DNA of 64,000 bases from Nostoc sp. LEGE 06077. Its GTDB lineage: Bacteria > Cyanobacteriota > Cyanobacteriia > Cyanobacteriales > Nostocaceae. Positions 17,702 to 28,504 of this stretch are shown here, piece by piece. The stretch covers positions 1 to 64,000 of the forward strand of contig NZ_JADEWI010000014.1 in the NCBI RefSeq assembly GCF_015207705.1. Direction: 5' to 3'. The notes beneath the pieces are model-generated. The model was not told the DNA's origin and searched no databases. It saw only the letters and a list, made by a program, of their open reading frames with translations. The position numbers and the translations under genes were made by a program. Every line of letters starts with the position of its first letter. Position 1 is the first letter of the stretch.

Positions 17702-17989
17702 ATGGTTGTCATACGTGAGTCACCCTGGTATCAAGAAATTTTACGCGAAGGCGAAGCGCGGGGTGAAGCACGTGGTAAAGAACGTGGACGAAGAGAGGAA
17801 TTATATTCAAGTATAGAACTCGTATTGGAAATTAAATTTGGCAATACTGGTTTAGAATTGATGCCGAATATTTCCCAAATCAGTGATTTACAGGGATTAA
17901 AAGCTGTTCAACAAGCCATTAAAACTGTTAACACCGTTGAGGAACTGCAACAACTTTTATCGGGTTGTGCGTGGAAAACCTTAACCTAG
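17702..17989 (+). pseudogene. Duplicated 3' fragment of the Rpn-like gene
   Basis: The 95-residue frame repeats the last part of the preceding gene: RESPWYQEILREGEARGEA, then ELYSSIELVLEIKFGN and GLELMPNISQIS. Nucleotide similarity is evident from about 17376 in the first copy and 17698 in the second, an offset of some 320 bases. The nuclease core is absent, so it is a remnant of a tandem duplication or of a second eroded gene. It lacks an obvious ribosome site and overlaps the end of dnaJ by 9 bases. Confidence 0.7.
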
Positions 17990-18976
17990 TAAATCAGCAC
18001 GGGGTTTAAAGGTTTCAATTTGCCGAATTTTTTCATAAAGTTCTTTTTCTTCAGGGCTAATATTTTTTGGCGTAACTATCTGAATCTCCACCAATTGATC
18101 GCCGCGTTTGCCGTTGTCGATCGGGTAGCCTTTATTTGCCAAGCGGAACCTTTGACCAGATCTAACACCTGGGGGGATACTCATTTTTACAGGGCCATCA
18201 AGGGTAGGTGCTTCTACAGATCCGCCGAGAACTGCTTCACTGGGAGTCACAGGTACTTGACAGGCTATGTTTGCGCCTTCTAGTTTAAATAAGGGGTGGG
18301 GTTCTACGGTAATTTTGAGGTATAAGTCGCCGCCGCCGATACCTTGGTTTTTTAGGCGAATACTTTGACCTGTAACCATTGCTGGCGGCATTGTTACTTC
18401 TAGCGATCGCCCATCTTCTAATCGAATGCGCTCGTTACCACCTTGATAAGCCTTTTCTAGTGGTAAGGTTAATCTGGCTTCAATATCCCGACGGGCTGCT
18501 TTTGGCGGATTTTTTGGGACTGTATATTGAACTTTGGTGTTTGGCGAACGAAATGGATCGGTTTTAGTGGTATTGCCATTTCTGGTGTCTTGGCGACTAC
18601 CTACACCAACTACTTGATTGATAAAGTCTTCAAAATTGGCAAATTGACTGGGGTCTACAGTTTGATTGCCGTTGCTGCGATCGCTTGGACGTTCTGCCCA
18701 ACCTTTGGGTTTTGGCGTTTTTTTTCCTGCAAAGCCTTGTTGCTTCCAATAGCGGCTAAATTGGTCATATTGCGCTCTTTTGGCTGTGTCGGAAAGAATT
18801 TCGTAAGCTTCGCCAATATCTTTAAATTTTTCTTCGGCGGCTTTATTTCCTGGATTCAAGTCAGGGTGATATTGTCTAGCTAACCGCCGATAATTCTTTT
18901 TAATTTCTTCATTAGAGGCATCTTTCGCTACTCCTAAAATCTCGTAGTAATCGCGGAAATTCTGCAAATTTTGCAT
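17981..18976 (-). CDS. dnaJ: DnaJ/CbpA-type co-chaperone (type II, no zinc finger)
   Basis: The 331-residue protein has an N-terminal J domain (about 8-72) with the motif [11 protein letters not shown] Gly/Asn-containing linker follows, then the two beta domains of the DnaJ C terminus (about 165-320, with [12 protein letters not shown] and RLANKGYPI). The four CxxCxGxG zinc repeats are missing, so it is a CbpA-like protein. It lies downstream of a dnaK gene on the same strand, with a 265-base spacer. It most likely serves that DnaK; this pairing is known for the dnaK3 locus of cyanobacteria. Confidence 0.9.
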   Translation of the reverse strand: MQNLQNFRDYYEILGVAKDASNEEIKKNYRRLARQYHPDLNPGNKAAEEKFKDIGEAYEILSDTAKRAQYDQFSRYWKQQGFAGKKTPKPKGWAERPSDRSNGNQTVDPSQFANFEDFINQVVGVGSRQDTRNGNTTKTDPFRSPNTKVQYTVPKNPPKAARRDIEARLTLPLEKAYQGGNERIRLEDGRSLEVTMPPAMVTGQSIRLKNQGIGGGDLYLKITVEPHPLFKLEGANIACQVPVTPSEAVLGGSVEAPTLDGPVKMSIPPGVRSGQRFRLANKGYPIDNGKRGDQLVEIQIVTPKNISPEEKELYEKIRQIETFKPRADLLG

Positions 18977-19241
18977 AGTCAGTTATTTAAATTTAGATTT
19001 TAGATTTTAGATGTTGGTAATACTTATTAAGTAATCAGCACGTAGAAGGCAGGAGACAGCAGGCAGGAGGTAAAAGCTAGTATGTGATAGGGTTTCACAG
19101 GTTCGCATTTTATATTTAATTATGTCTACCTACTTAATACTATTGACTCATTACTTATTACTTATCACCAATGACTAAATCCGTATTTTGAATTAACTTT
19201 CTCACCTCAGTAAAGGTGGTTGTTGCCATCTATGGGGAGTA
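18977..19241. repeat. Spacer with degenerate short tandem repeats
   Basis: The spacer holds runs such as agattttagattttag, and acttattacttatcac near 19155. There are no gene candidates. It separates dnaK from dnaJ. Confidence 0.55.
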
Positions 19242-21329
19242 TTACAACCAATCATCATCATTTTCATCCCAATTATCTTGATAACTAGGACGGGATGTGC
19301 GGCGAGAAGGACGACTGTCGTAGGCAGAAGAACGGCTGTCTCTACCGTAATCTTTGCCATTGTCTCTACCGTAGTCTCTGCTGCTATAAGAATCGCGTTC
19401 ACGGTAGCTATCTCGGTAGTAATCAGGTTCCCGTTCTCGTTCTCGTTCTTTGTCGCCGCCTCCGGTGAAGATTTCTTTGATGGTGCCGAACAAGTCGTCG
19501 TCTTCGTCTTCAGCATAATACTGACGGACTTCTCTGTTTAGTTCATAAAGGGCATCTTGCAGATCAGCGTAGGTTTGATCAATGCCGCGATCGTCGTTAG
19601 CTTGTAAACTCTCTTTGAGTTCACGGCTAATATTATCAATGCGTTGGCGACGACTGCGGGCAAATTGCATACCAAATTCTAGGGCTACTTCCCGCAGTTG
19701 TCGTTCTGCTTGTAAAATCAATGCCTCTGAACGGGTGCGTTTTTCGACGCGTTCTTTGCGTTCGCGATCGACATCGGCGTATTTTTGCGCGTCCTGAATC
19801 ATCCGATTAATTTCTGATTCACTTAATGTGGAAGCACCTTGAATGGTGATACTTTGTTCCCTGCCTGTTGTTCTATCTAAGGCTGTTACTTGTAAAATCC
19901 CGTTAGCATCAATATCAAATGATACCTGGACTTGGGGAATGCCGCGCGGGGCTGGGGGAATGCCATATAGCTTGAAACGCCCCAGAGATTTATTATCTCC
20001 GGCCATTTCCCTCTCACCTTGAACTACGTGAATTTCCACGGTGTTTTGGTTATTTTCCGAGGTGGAGAAGATATCCGAACGGCGAACGGGGATGGTTGTA
20101 TTACGGGGAATGAGTTTTTTCATCACGCCACCAATGGTTTCTAATCCCAAAGATAAAGGTGTGACATCCAACAACAGCAAATCTTTCAGTTCCCCAGCCA
20201 AGATACCTGCTTGAATGGCTGCACCAACTGCGACGACTTCATCAGGGTTAACATTTTCGTTGGGTTCAATACCAATTAAGTCGCGGACTAGTTGCTTCAC
20301 CATTGGCATTCTTGTCGAACCACCAACTAACACAACTTCTTCGATATCTTCTGGCCTGAGTCCAGCATCTTTTAATGCCCGTTTGACTGGTGTGCGGACA
20401 CGTCCGACTAAATCACTACATAAACCTTCAAATTGGGAACGCGTCAGGCGAGTTTCGATATGTTTTGGCCCGTCTTCTGTGGCGGTGATGAAGGGCAAAT
20501 TGATATCGGTGATGCTCACAGCAGATAATTCAATTTTAGCTTTTTCTGCTGCTTCCATTAAACGTTGCAAGGCTTGGCGATCGCGTCTTAAGTCTACACC
20601 TTCTGTTTCTAAAAATTGCTCTGCTAACCAATCAACTATCTTTTTATCAAAGTCATTCCCACCCAGTTGGGTATCACCACTGGTGGCTTTAACTTCAAAT
20701 ACCCCATCGCCAACATCTAAAATCGATACGTCAAAAGTCCCACCACCCAAATCAAAGACTAAGATGGTTTCGGTGTCACCACGATCTAAACCATAGGCTA
20801 AAGATGCGGCGGTGGGTTCGTTGAGAATTCGCAATACTTCTAAGCCGGCAATTCTCCCCGCATCACGGGTTGCCTGTCTTTGAGAATCGTTAAAATAAGC
20901 AGGAACTGTCAGAACTGCACCTGTAACTGGTTCCCCTAAATAACGGCTGGCATCATCGGCTAATTTCTTCAGTACCATTGCCGAAACTTCTTCGGGGGCA
21001 AAATCTTTACTCAGGCGGGGACAGGCAATTTTGATATTCCCAATTTCGTCTTTGCGGATGGTGTATGGTACACGCTTAGAATCTGGACTTATTTCACCAT
21101 ACTTCCGCCCAATGAAGCGTTTGACTGCAAAAAAAGTATTTTGCGGGTTGAGAACGGTTTGCCGCCGTGCCATTTGCCCAACCACTCTCTCGCCATCTTT
21201 ACTGAAACCAACTACGGAGGGGGTTGTCCGCATTCCTTCTGCATTGGCAATCACCACCGGCTTGCCACCCTCCATCACGGCGACTACTGAGTTGGTTGTA
21301 CCCAAGTCGATGCCGACTACCTTGCCCAT
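19242..21329 (-). CDS. dnaK: DnaK (Hsp70), probably the DnaK3 type, with charged C-terminal tail
   Basis: The 695-residue Hsp70 starts [18 protein letters not shown]; it has [20 protein letters not shown] and the substrate-binding domain from about residue 390. The last 80 or so residues are not the EEVD-like end of standard DnaK. They form an Arg/Asp/Tyr/Ser-rich tail ([19 protein letters not shown], then RDYGRD repeats) ending in NDDDWL. Cyanobacteria have several DnaK paralogues; the one with a long C-terminal extension beside a dnaJ gene is DnaK3, which is essential and membrane-associated. Assignment to DnaK3 rests on that context and the tail. A good ribosome site (AGGAGA) precedes the start. 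Confidence 0.93.
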   Translation of the reverse strand: MGKVVGIDLGTTNSVVAVMEGGKPVVIANAEGMRTTPSVVGFSKDGERVVGQMARRQTVLNPQNTFFAVKRFIGRKYGEISPDSKRVPYTIRKDEIGNIKIACPRLSKDFAPEEVSAMVLKKLADDASRYLGEPVTGAVLTVPAYFNDSQRQATRDAGRIAGLEVLRILNEPTAASLAYGLDRGDTETILVFDLGGGTFDVSILDVGDGVFEVKATSGDTQLGGNDFDKKIVDWLAEQFLETEGVDLRRDRQALQRLMEAAEKAKIELSAVSITDINLPFITATEDGPKHIETRLTRSQFEGLCSDLVGRVRTPVKRALKDAGLRPEDIEEVVLVGGSTRMPMVKQLVRDLIGIEPNENVNPDEVVAVGAAIQAGILAGELKDLLLLDVTPLSLGLETIGGVMKKLIPRNTTIPVRRSDIFSTSENNQNTVEIHVVQGEREMAGDNKSLGRFKLYGIPPAPRGIPQVQVSFDIDANGILQVTALDRTTGREQSITIQGASTLSESEINRMIQDAQKYADVDRERKERVEKRTRSEALILQAERQLREVALEFGMQFARSRRQRIDNISRELKESLQANDDRGIDQTYADLQDALYELNREVRQYYAEDEDDDLFGTIKEIFTGGGDKEREREREPDYYRDSYRERDSYSSRDYGRDNGKDYGRDSRSSAYDSRPSRRTSRPSYQDNWDENDDDWL

Positions 21330-21596
21330 GCGTTACTCTTCTCCTAGTGTGTCTTATATCTATTAATTTATTATGATTGGCCAGGACTACCAATAGCACG
21401 AAGCTATTAGTGAAAAACACCTCAATGGTATAATAGTCAATTAAGGCAAAAGGTGAATAAATTTAAGGTTAAGGAGCTAGTTGCAAAACTAGGATAGCAT
21501 TCACAATGCTGAGTATGTCTAAGTAACTCTAAATATCCATAGTCGAAAAACTCTACTTGATCAGCGCTTTAAGTTGGGTAATCCACCCTTTTTTAA

Positions 21597-22505
21597 TTGG
21601 TTTTTGACTTACTCTTGACACTCACAAGTTTATTTGCAGAATACTTACAAGCTTTGAATTTACAAGAGCAATTACGAATTCATTTGCATGAAATCGCCAG
21701 AGAACGCGATCCTTTCTTAGCAACAGCCGGACATTTCTTTGTCCAACAATATATTCGGCAACAATTTTCCCAATGGGGAAGTGTGGAAATCCACACCTTT
21801 GTCGTGAGGGGGAAAAGTTGCAACAATCTGGTTTTAAATTTATCAGGTCAAGCAGGTGGAAAGTATGAAGATTTACCCCCAATTTTGATTGGGGCGCACT
21901 ACGATGCTGTGCCGGGAACACCAGGGGCAGATGATAATGCTACAGGTGTAGCAGTGTTATTAGAATTAGCCCGAAAATTTGCGGCGGAACCAGCTAAATA
22001 TCCTCTGCGGCTAGTAGCTTTTGATATGGAAGAATATGGCTTACTAGGTAGTGCTGAATATGCAGGTTTATTGCATCAACAACAGCAACAACTCCGCTTA
22101 ATGATCTCGCTGGAAATGCTGGGTTATTGCAACTCTACCCCAGGTTCTCAGGCTTATCCCCGTCCGTTGGAGAAATTTTATCCCAATCAAGGTGATTTTA
22201 TTGCTTTCATTGGTAATTTGCGGACAATTCGGGATTTAATCAGTCTCAGCCGGAATATTCGCAAAGCAGGTTTACCCAGTCAATGGCTACCAGTACCCAA
22301 CCGAGGCTTAATTGTACCTCAAACCAGACTTAGTGATCATGCACCTTTTTGGGATTTGGGCTATCCAGCAATTATGGTGACAGATACGGCATTTTTACGG
22401 AATCCCAACTACCACAAGCCTAGTGATAATATTGCCAGTCTAGATTTAGATTTTCTCACAAGTGTTTGCCAAGGTTTGGAACAGGGAATTAGACGGTTAA
22501 ATTAA
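21597..22505 (+). CDS. M28-family zinc aminopeptidase
   Basis: The protein has the M28 metal ligands in order: IGAHYDAVPGTPGADDNATG (about residues 99-118) with His and Asp, DMEEYGLLGSAEY with the catalytic Glu pair, and SDHAPFWDLGYPAIMVTDTA with the last His. Such enzymes remove N-terminal residues from peptides or cyclise N-terminal Gln. The frame opens at TTG 21597, and the true start is uncertain. It ends 4 bases inside the convergent bestrophin gene. Confidence 0.87.
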   Translation: MVFDLLLTLTSLFAEYLQALNLQEQLRIHLHEIARERDPFLATAGHFFVQQYIRQQFSQWGSVEIHTFVVRGKSCNNLVLNLSGQAGGKYEDLPPILIGAHYDAVPGTPGADDNATGVAVLLELARKFAAEPAKYPLRLVAFDMEEYGLLGSAEYAGLLHQQQQQLRLMISLEMLGYCNSTPGSQAYPRPLEKFYPNQGDFIAFIGNLRTIRDLISLSRNIRKAGLPSQWLPVPNRGLIVPQTRLSDHAPFWDLGYPAIMVTDTAFLRNPNYHKPSDNIASLDLDFLTSVCQGLEQGIRRLN

Positions 22506-23413
22506 TTTGTGATGTTGTCTGGATGCGATCGCACATTAGGCGGCAAACTAATTAAATCATCAATGTTGCGTTTCATGGTGTTACAAATCGCATCTAGTGG
22601 TAAGTCATTAGCATCATAACCAAAAGGATTTTCGATTTCCAAGCCGATAGCTTCAATCCCAAACAAGGTAAAACTAATTAAAGAGACAATTAAGCCTGTC
22701 CACCATCCTAAAGTTTCTACCATTTGAAAGGGTAATAAGCAGCAATACAATAACAATAATTGCTTGAGATGGATGGCATAAGCTAAAGGCATAGGAGTTC
22801 TTAAAATCCGTTCGCAAGACCCTAAATTATCCACTAAATTATTTAATAGTTCTTGCAGACTAGTTAACTGGTAGCTATTTAAGCATTTGCGGTCATACTG
22901 TTGTTGCAAATAGTCACCAATCCAAAAAGCAACCTCTAAAGGTGGATGGTTCATCGTCTGCAATTTTATATACTTAGATGTGGGAATTAATTCTTCTAGT
23001 TCACTGGTAATTTTTTCTTCTCTTAAATGCAATTTAGTTGTAACTGCAAAGGCTACTAATAAACGTAAGGCAGCAACTTTATGTTCTCTATCTTCTGGAG
23101 AAAATTCATCAATAGATACCCAAATTTGTCGGGCTAAATTACGTACAGTGTTGACTATAGATCCCCAAGCTTTTCTCCCTTCCCAAAATCGATCATAAGC
23201 AGTATTTGTCCGAAAAACCAATAATAAACCTAAGACAATACTGGGAATAACATTGCCTAAAATAGGTTGAGATACAGGTAATTTAAAATAATAAAGAAGA
23301 GAAATTACAACACCAAAAAAGCCACACCAAAAAACTCGTGGATAAATTGAAGATATCACCGAGCCTTTCATCTGAAAAGCCATTTTAGACCAACTGATTT
23401 TTTCAACTGCCAT
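22502..23413 (-). CDS. Bestrophin-like channel (UPF0187)
   Basis: The 303-residue membrane protein matches bacterial bestrophins: IYPRVFWCGFFGVV near the start, then VIPSIVLGLLLVFRTNTAYDR and FWEGRKAWG (about 58-86), and a C-terminal FGIEAIGLEIENPFGYDAND motif whose core EIENPFG is diagnostic. Family members are anion channels or, in thylakoids, help ion balance across the membrane. Its 3' end overlaps the M28 gene by 4 bases. Confidence 0.9.
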   Translation of the reverse strand: MAVEKISWSKMAFQMKGSVISSIYPRVFWCGFFGVVISLLYYFKLPVSQPILGNVIPSIVLGLLLVFRTNTAYDRFWEGRKAWGSIVNTVRNLARQIWVSIDEFSPEDREHKVAALRLLVAFAVTTKLHLREEKITSELEELIPTSKYIKLQTMNHPPLEVAFWIGDYLQQQYDRKCLNSYQLTSLQELLNNLVDNLGSCERILRTPMPLAYAIHLKQLLLLYCCLLPFQMVETLGWWTGLIVSLISFTLFGIEAIGLEIENPFGYDANDLPLDAICNTMKRNIDDLISLPPNVRSHPDNITN

Positions 23414-23514
23414 GCAATTACCCTAAAAATCTTCAGCGAACCAAGCAAGTAACTATCTGATAACTTAAAAATCATAACCTTGGCAGTAGCAAAATCGGCA
23501 TAAAGGAATTTACT

Positions 23515-26500
23515 ATGACTGGGGCATCACCATCTTCGGCGCGTTGGGAATTCTGGATTGATAGAGGCGGGACGTTCACGGATATTGTGGCGAAGCGTCC
23601 TGATGGGGAGTTGGTAATTCACAAGCTGCTGTCAGAAAATCCCGATCGCTACACCGATGCAGCAGTGCAAGGAATTCGGGAACTGTTGGGAATTGCGGCT
23701 GATGCGCCAATTCCAGGCGATCGCATTGCGGCGGTGAAAATGGGAACAACTGTGGCGACAAATGCCTTATTGGAGAGAAAAGGCGATCGCACTGTTCTTG
23801 TAATTACTCAAGGATTTCGGGACGCTTTACGCATCGGTTATCAAAACCGCCCCGACATTTTTGCCCGTCAGATAATTTTGCCGGAAATGCTGTACGAACG
23901 GGTGATTGAAGTAGCCGAACGTTACAGCGCCCAAGGTGAGGAATTAATTCCGTTGAATCTTGATGCTGTGCGTCCGCAATTACAAGCGGCATACAATGAT
24001 GGGATTCGTTGTTGTGCGATCGTTTTCATGCACGGCTACCGCTACACCGCCCATGAAAAGCAAGTTGCCACTTTAGCAAAAAGTATTGGATTTACGCAAG
24101 TTTCTGTATCTCATACAGTCAGCCCTTTAATGAAATTAGTTAGTCGGGGTGATACGACGGTTGTTGATGCTTATTTATCACCGATTTTGCGGCGATATGT
24201 TGATCAAGTCTCCCATCAACTCAATAACGAACAAACCACAAAACTAATGTTCATGCAATCCAACGGCGGACTAGCGGATGCAGAGAACTTTCAAGGTAAA
24301 GACAGTATTTTATCTGGACCGGCGGGTGGGATAGTTGGGGCGGTGCAAACAAGCCGGATGGCTGGATTTGGCAAGATTATCAGCTTTGATATGGGCGGTA
24401 CATCTACCGATGTGGCTCATTACAATGGCGAGTATGAACGCACCTTTGAAACGGAAGTCGCCGGAGTGCGTTTACGAACTCCGATGATGGCAATTCATAC
24501 CGTTGCAGCTGGTGGCGGTTCAATTGTCCAGTTTGATGGTTCGCGGTATCGAGTGGGGCCGGAATCTGCGGGGGCGAATCCTGGCCCGGCTGCTTATTCT
24601 AAAGGTGGGCCGTTGACGGTGACTGATTGCAATGTGATGGTGGGTAAGTTGCAACCAGAGTTTTTCCCCAAGGTGTTTGGGGTGAATGGGGATTTAGCCT
24701 TAGATGTAGAGGTAGTGCAGCAGAAGTTTGGGCAATTAACTGCGGAAATTGGAGATGGGAGAACAGCGGAAGAAGTCGCTACGGGTTTTTTGGCGATCGC
24801 AGTTGATAAGATGGCGAATGCTATCAAAAAAATCTCTCTTCAGCGTGGTTATGATGTGTCGGAGTATACTTTATGCTGTTTTGGTGGCGCTGGTGGGCAA
24901 CACGCTTGTTTAATTGCTGATGCTTTGGGGATGAAGCAGGTGTTTATTCATCCATTCGCGGGGGTGTTGTCTGCTTATGGTATGGGTTTGGCAGATGTCA
25001 GAGGGATTCGGGAAAAGTCGATAGAAGCGGTTTTGAGTGAGGGTTTGCTGGCTGAGTTGGCATCTGAGTTGGGGGCGTTGGTGGCGGAGGCTATCAGGGA
25101 AACGAACCGCAGAGACACAGAGGACGCAGAGAGAGGAGAGACTGATACACCCTTTTTAGATGTTTATCGCCAGGTGCATCTCAGATATGAGGGGACTGAT
25201 GCGCCGTTGATTGTGAATTTTGGCGATCTGGCAATGATGCAGTGTCAGTTTGAGGAGTTGCATCGTCAACGATATGGGTTTATTGCGGCTGAAAAGCGGT
25301 TGATTGTGGAAGCGGTGGCGGTTGAGGTGGTGGCGAAACATGATGCGCCGGAAGAGAAGATAATTACACGTAGAGATGAGCAAAACCCTGTAGCGGTAGC
25401 GACCGTACAAATGTATACTGCTGGTGTATGGCAAACGACACCTGTTTATCAACGCCAAGATTTACAACCAGGAGATTGTATTGCAGGGCCAGCAATTATT
25501 GTAGAGGCGACAGGTACAAACGTTATAGAACCAAATTGGCAAGCGGAATTAAATACACGCAATCACTTGGTTTTAAGCAGACACTCAAAACTCAAAACTC
25601 AAAACTCAAAACTCAGCACTCAGCAGGGGCTAAACGCCCCGCTACCGCTAACAGCACTCAGCACTCAAAAAGATCCGGTAATGCTGGAGATTTTCAATAA
25701 TTTGTTTCGGGCGATCGCGGAACAAATGGGTATAACCTTACAAAATACGAGTTCCTCTGTCAACATCAAAGAACGGCTGGATTTCTCCTGTGCAATTTTT
25801 GATGGTGCTGGAGAATTGGTAGCGAATGCGCCTCACATTCCCGTGCATTTGGGTTCGATGAGTGAAAGTGTGCAAGCTTTAATTACCAACTATGGCGACA
25901 CTATCAAACCCGGTGATGTCTTTGTCTCAAATAACCCCTATAACGGTGGGACTCATCTACCAGATATTACCGTTATCACCCCAGTCTTCCCCCACTCTCG
26001 GTTGGTGAGCGAAGCCGAACCACGCCCACTATTCTACGTTGCCTCACGGGGACACCATGCAGATATTGGCGGTATTACCCCCGGTTCAATGCCACCCAAT
26101 AGTACAAATGTGGTAGAGGAAGGCATATTAATCGATAACTTCCAGTTAGTTAAGGCAGGTCAATTCCGTGAACCAGAATTAGTAAGCTTACTTACCTGTG
26201 AACCTTATCCTGCAAGAAATGTTACCCAAAATTTAGCAGATTTGCAAGCACAAATTGCTGCAAATAAACGTGGCGTACAAGAACTATTAAAGATGGTAGA
26301 ACACTACAGTTTAGAAACTGTACAAGCTTACATGGCTTTTGTGCAAGATAATGCGGAAGAATCAGTACGCCGTGTAATTGAAGTTTTAAAAGATGGCAAT
26401 TTTAGTTATACTTTGGACAATGGTAGTATTATTCAAGTTGCAATTACTATTAACCGAGATAAACGCAGTGCAAAAATTGATTTTGCTGGCACCTCAAATC

Positions 26501-27234
26501 AGCAAATAAATAATAACTTTAATGCTCCATCAGCAGTTTGTAAAGCAGCAGTTTTATATGTTTTCCGCACATTAGTTAATGATGATATTCCTTTAAATGC
26601 CGGATGTTTGAAACCTTTAGAAATTAACATACCTGAAGGTTGTATGTTAAATCCTCGTTACCCGGCGGCTGTGGTGGCGGGAAATGTAGAAACTTCCCAA
26701 GCAATTACCGATGCTTTATATGGCGCGTTGTGTGTTTTAGCTGCTTCCCAAGGAACAATGAATAATTTTACTTTTGGGAATGAATGCTATCAATATTATG
26801 AAACCATCTGCGGTGGTTCTGGTGCTGGGGCAGATTTTGCTGGTACAGATGCAGTTCAAACACACATGACAAATTCGCGTCTCACAGATCCAGAAGTATT
26901 AGAATGGCGTTTTCCTATACTTTTAGAAAATTTTGCTATTCGTAAAGATAGTGGGGGTAAAGGACATCATCATGGTGGAAATGGTGTCATTCGCCGCTTG
27001 CGTTTTCTAGAACCAATGACAGCCGCAATTTTGTCAAATCATCGCATAGTTGCACCTTTTGGTTTATGTGGTGGTGAAGACGGGAAATTAGGGCGAAATT
27101 ATGTGAAAAGGTGTGATGGAACTGTTGAAGATTTAGGGAGTAAAGCTGTGGTGGCGATGAATATTGGTGATGTGTTTGTGATTGAAACACCCGGCGGTGG
27201 TGGTTATGGTTTTGCTGATAATATTAATTATTAA
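23515..27234 (+). CDS. 5-oxoprolinase (fused HyuA-HyuB), with repeat-derived insertions
   Basis: The 1239-residue protein joins a hydantoinase A half (about 8-690; [48 protein letters not shown]) and a hydantoinase B half (about 720-1235; [39 protein letters not shown] at the end). It hydrolyses 5-oxoproline to glutamate using ATP, part of glutathione and pyroglutamate salvage. Two stretches look like intergenic repeats read in frame: residues about 531-542 and about 690-720, the latter at the A-B junction. The frame stays open through both, so the protein is probably made. The start is ATG 23515. Confidence 0.92.
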   Translation: MTGASPSSARWEFWIDRGGTFTDIVAKRPDGELVIHKLLSENPDRYTDAAVQGIRELLGIAADAPIPGDRIAAVKMGTTVATNALLERKGDRTVLVITQGFRDALRIGYQNRPDIFARQIILPEMLYERVIEVAERYSAQGEELIPLNLDAVRPQLQAAYNDGIRCCAIVFMHGYRYTAHEKQVATLAKSIGFTQVSVSHTVSPLMKLVSRGDTTVVDAYLSPILRRYVDQVSHQLNNEQTTKLMFMQSNGGLADAENFQGKDSILSGPAGGIVGAVQTSRMAGFGKIISFDMGGTSTDVAHYNGEYERTFETEVAGVRLRTPMMAIHTVAAGGGSIVQFDGSRYRVGPESAGANPGPAAYSKGGPLTVTDCNVMVGKLQPEFFPKVFGVNGDLALDVEVVQQKFGQLTAEIGDGRTAEEVATGFLAIAVDKMANAIKKISLQRGYDVSEYTLCCFGGAGGQHACLIADALGMKQVFIHPFAGVLSAYGMGLADVRGIREKSIEAVLSEGLLAELASELGALVAEAIRETNRRDTEDAERGETDTPFLDVYRQVHLRYEGTDAPLIVNFGDLAMMQCQFEELHRQRYGFIAAEKRLIVEAVAVEVVAKHDAPEEKIITRRDEQNPVAVATVQMYTAGVWQTTPVYQRQDLQPGDCIAGPAIIVEATGTNVIEPNWQAELNTRNHLVLSRHSKLKTQNSKLSTQQGLNAPLPLTALSTQKDPVMLEIFNNLFRAIAEQMGITLQNTSSSVNIKERLDFSCAIFDGAGELVANAPHIPVHLGSMSESVQALITNYGDTIKPGDVFVSNNPYNGGTHLPDITVITPVFPHSRLVSEAEPRPLFYVASRGHHADIGGITPGSMPPNSTNVVEEGILIDNFQLVKAGQFREPELVSLLTCEPYPARNVTQNLADLQAQIAANKRGVQELLKMVEHYSLETVQAYMAFVQDNAEESVRRVIEVLKDGNFSYTLDNGSIIQVAITINRDKRSAKIDFAGTSNQQINNNFNAPSAVCKAAVLYVFRTLVNDDIPLNAGCLKPLEINIPEGCMLNPRYPAAVVAGNVETSQAITDALYGALCVLAASQGTMNNFTFGNECYQYYETICGGSGAGADFAGTDAVQTHMTNSRLTDPEVLEWRFPILLENFAIRKDSGGKGHHHGGNGVIRRLRFLEPMTAAILSNHRIVAPFGLCGGEDGKLGRNYVKRCDGTVEDLGSKAVVAMNIGDVFVIETPGGGGYGFADNINY
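25105..25140. repeat. cgcagagacacagagg-type repeat inside the oxoprolinase gene
   Basis: The stretch aaccgcagagacacagagga and its continuation match the purine-rich cagag-type intergenic repeats frequent in Nostoc-like genomes. Here it is translated as [12 protein letters not shown] in the oxoprolinase. A related gcgcggaggcgcggag run occurs in the spacer at about 60735-60752. Confidence 0.65.
25581..25672. repeat. Dispersed repeat copy read in frame as a domain linker
   Basis: Tandem actcaaa units are followed by actcagcactcagc, a ggggc-taaac-gcccc hairpin (25626-25640), gctaccgctaacagcac and actcagcactc. The middle matches the intergenic copy at 12228-12260 almost exactly on the other strand. 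It encodes a Lys/Ser/Thr/Gln-rich stretch between the two enzyme halves. Confidence 0.75.
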
Positions 27235-27274
27235 TGAATGAGAGGACGATTCAAGCGATCGCCTCTCCTTTACC

Positions 27275-27517
27275 TTAAATTACCGCTGTCTGACGTGGAC
27301 AATCAAACACCACGACAAAGTTAGCATCGGGTATGAGTTGGCGTAAACTTTGCACATAACCATCTGCATCAGAACGACTGCGAAATCTCGCAACTGTTAC
27401 TCGTTGCATATCTGGAAATAAACGCGCAACAATCCAAGAATTTAAACGTTCTTTGTAGGCGATCGCCTGAGTCTGAGTTTCTAAGGCGAAATGTTTGTAA
27501 TTGCTGTTTTGTGACAT
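27275..27517 (-). CDS. Conserved small cyanobacterial protein, function unknown
   Basis: I choose ATG 27517 (MSQNSNYKHF). The open frame runs further back to 27625, but that part overlaps repeat hairpins at 27549-27598. The 80-residue product has a pattern of alternating strands and helices (FALETQTQAIAYKERL; VTVARFRSRSDADGYVQSL; ending NFVVVFDCPRQ), reminiscent of SPOR-like or small ferredoxin-fold domains. I do not recognise a named family. It is convergent with the oxoprolinase gene. Confidence 0.65.
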   Translation of the reverse strand: MSQNSNYKHFALETQTQAIAYKERLNSWIVARLFPDMQRVTVARFRSRSDADGYVQSLRQLIPDANFVVVFDCPRQTAVI

Positions 27518-27548
27518 GATTAATTTATCCATACGCAGTCTCATGAAG

Positions 27549-27598
27549 GGCGTTAGCAAGTCTCTTGGCGGGGATGCTAACGCCTCTTTTATAAGAGG
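27549..27598. repeat. Paired hairpins with gcgttagc arms (REP-like)
   Basis: ggcgttagca (27549-27558) pairs perfectly with tgctaacgcc (27575-27584). Immediately after, cctctt (27583-27588) pairs with aagagg (27593-27598). The compact double hairpin looks like a REP-type element. It lies in the leader of the small gene at 27517. Confidence 0.6.
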
Positions 27599-27625
27599 TG
27601 AACCTAACACTACATCAGTTTTCAA

Positions 27626-28504
27626 TTGTCAAACTTTAGCGCCAACTAGTTATAATTCCCAATCAAATACAACAACGTACACGATTACGAATTACATTGT
27701 GCTTTATCTTCAATTTGCAACTGGGAGAAAGGTAGAACAACACCAAAAATAGAGATACGGTAACTATTTTGCTGGCGGGATTATATCAATGCACTGAATA
27801 AGAATTTATCCAAAGACTCCAAGCATCTATGTCGGTTCAAGATACTTAGCCTTGTTTGAATATTATCTGAATAAAAAAGTTGCTGTTTTATGAGCAAGCG
27901 ATCGCATCCTCTCACACCAGACATAAATCAGTCCTCTCCCCTGCGAGAGAAGACAAAAAATTTTATGCCCTGCTTAACTTTCGAGAGAGATTAATCTGGG
28001 CGATCGCTGAATATGCAAAAAATAACCAATACAATTTGATAACTATCAGTAGGCTGGGCGTTTCTAGTAAAATTCTCCATCATCCTCGGATATCTCGCTT
28101 AATGCCCACATTACAGATACATCAGTTTTTTCCAAAAATAAATCTGAGTCTCGTATATATACAAAAGGGAGAAAGAAAAAGAAAGCTGCAATTACAAGTT
28201 TCCTTTTCTTTCTCTGCCTTAGTTTGTCTTCAAACCTTTGCTTTGATTTTAGAATGTAAATTTACATTCTACTGAACTCCTTATGCTATTACCTTAAACC
28301 GGAAACTTGCTTGGATGTATCTATAACATGGCAGAGATGCTAAGTCTACTTTTGTGGGGATGCGATCGCTAAAATAATCAATATGATTAAGGATGAGTTT
28401 GCTTTATAGCAAAAATTGTTAATTAAAGTTTCAATTTTAAATTTCACAAATCCGATTAATTTTGAAAAACTGCAAAACTCCTGTTGCTAAAAGACTTATA
28501 TATC
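27626..28504. other. Long AT-rich spacer upstream of the GH31 gene
   Basis: About 880 bases without a gene that I accept. A 131-codon frame at 27880-28275 has no good start and odd composition. Features present: HIP1 sites at about 27899 and 28001, an imperfect Lys/Arg-codon-like purine-pyrimidine inverted repeat (about 28165-28218), and a perfect palindrome at 28250-28271. Confidence 0.6.
28250..28271. promoter_or_regulatory. Perfect 22-bp palindrome, operator candidate
   Basis: The half-site TAGAATGTAAA is followed directly by its inverse. It lies 234 bases upstream of the GH31 start. Perfect dyads of this length are typical of dimeric repressor sites. The regulator is unknown. Confidence 0.4.

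Noticed and set aside
21429-21434. TATAAT as a promoter for the M28 peptidase gene
   Set aside because: No -35 box at a suitable distance and 160 bases from the gene; AT-rich spacers give such hits by chance.
27880-28275. 131-codon open frame on the plus strand in the spacer before the GH31 gene
   Set aside because: It starts at a non-ATG codon, runs through HIP1 sites and purine-pyrimidine runs, has no recognisable domain and ends in a palindrome. It is more likely a chance frame.
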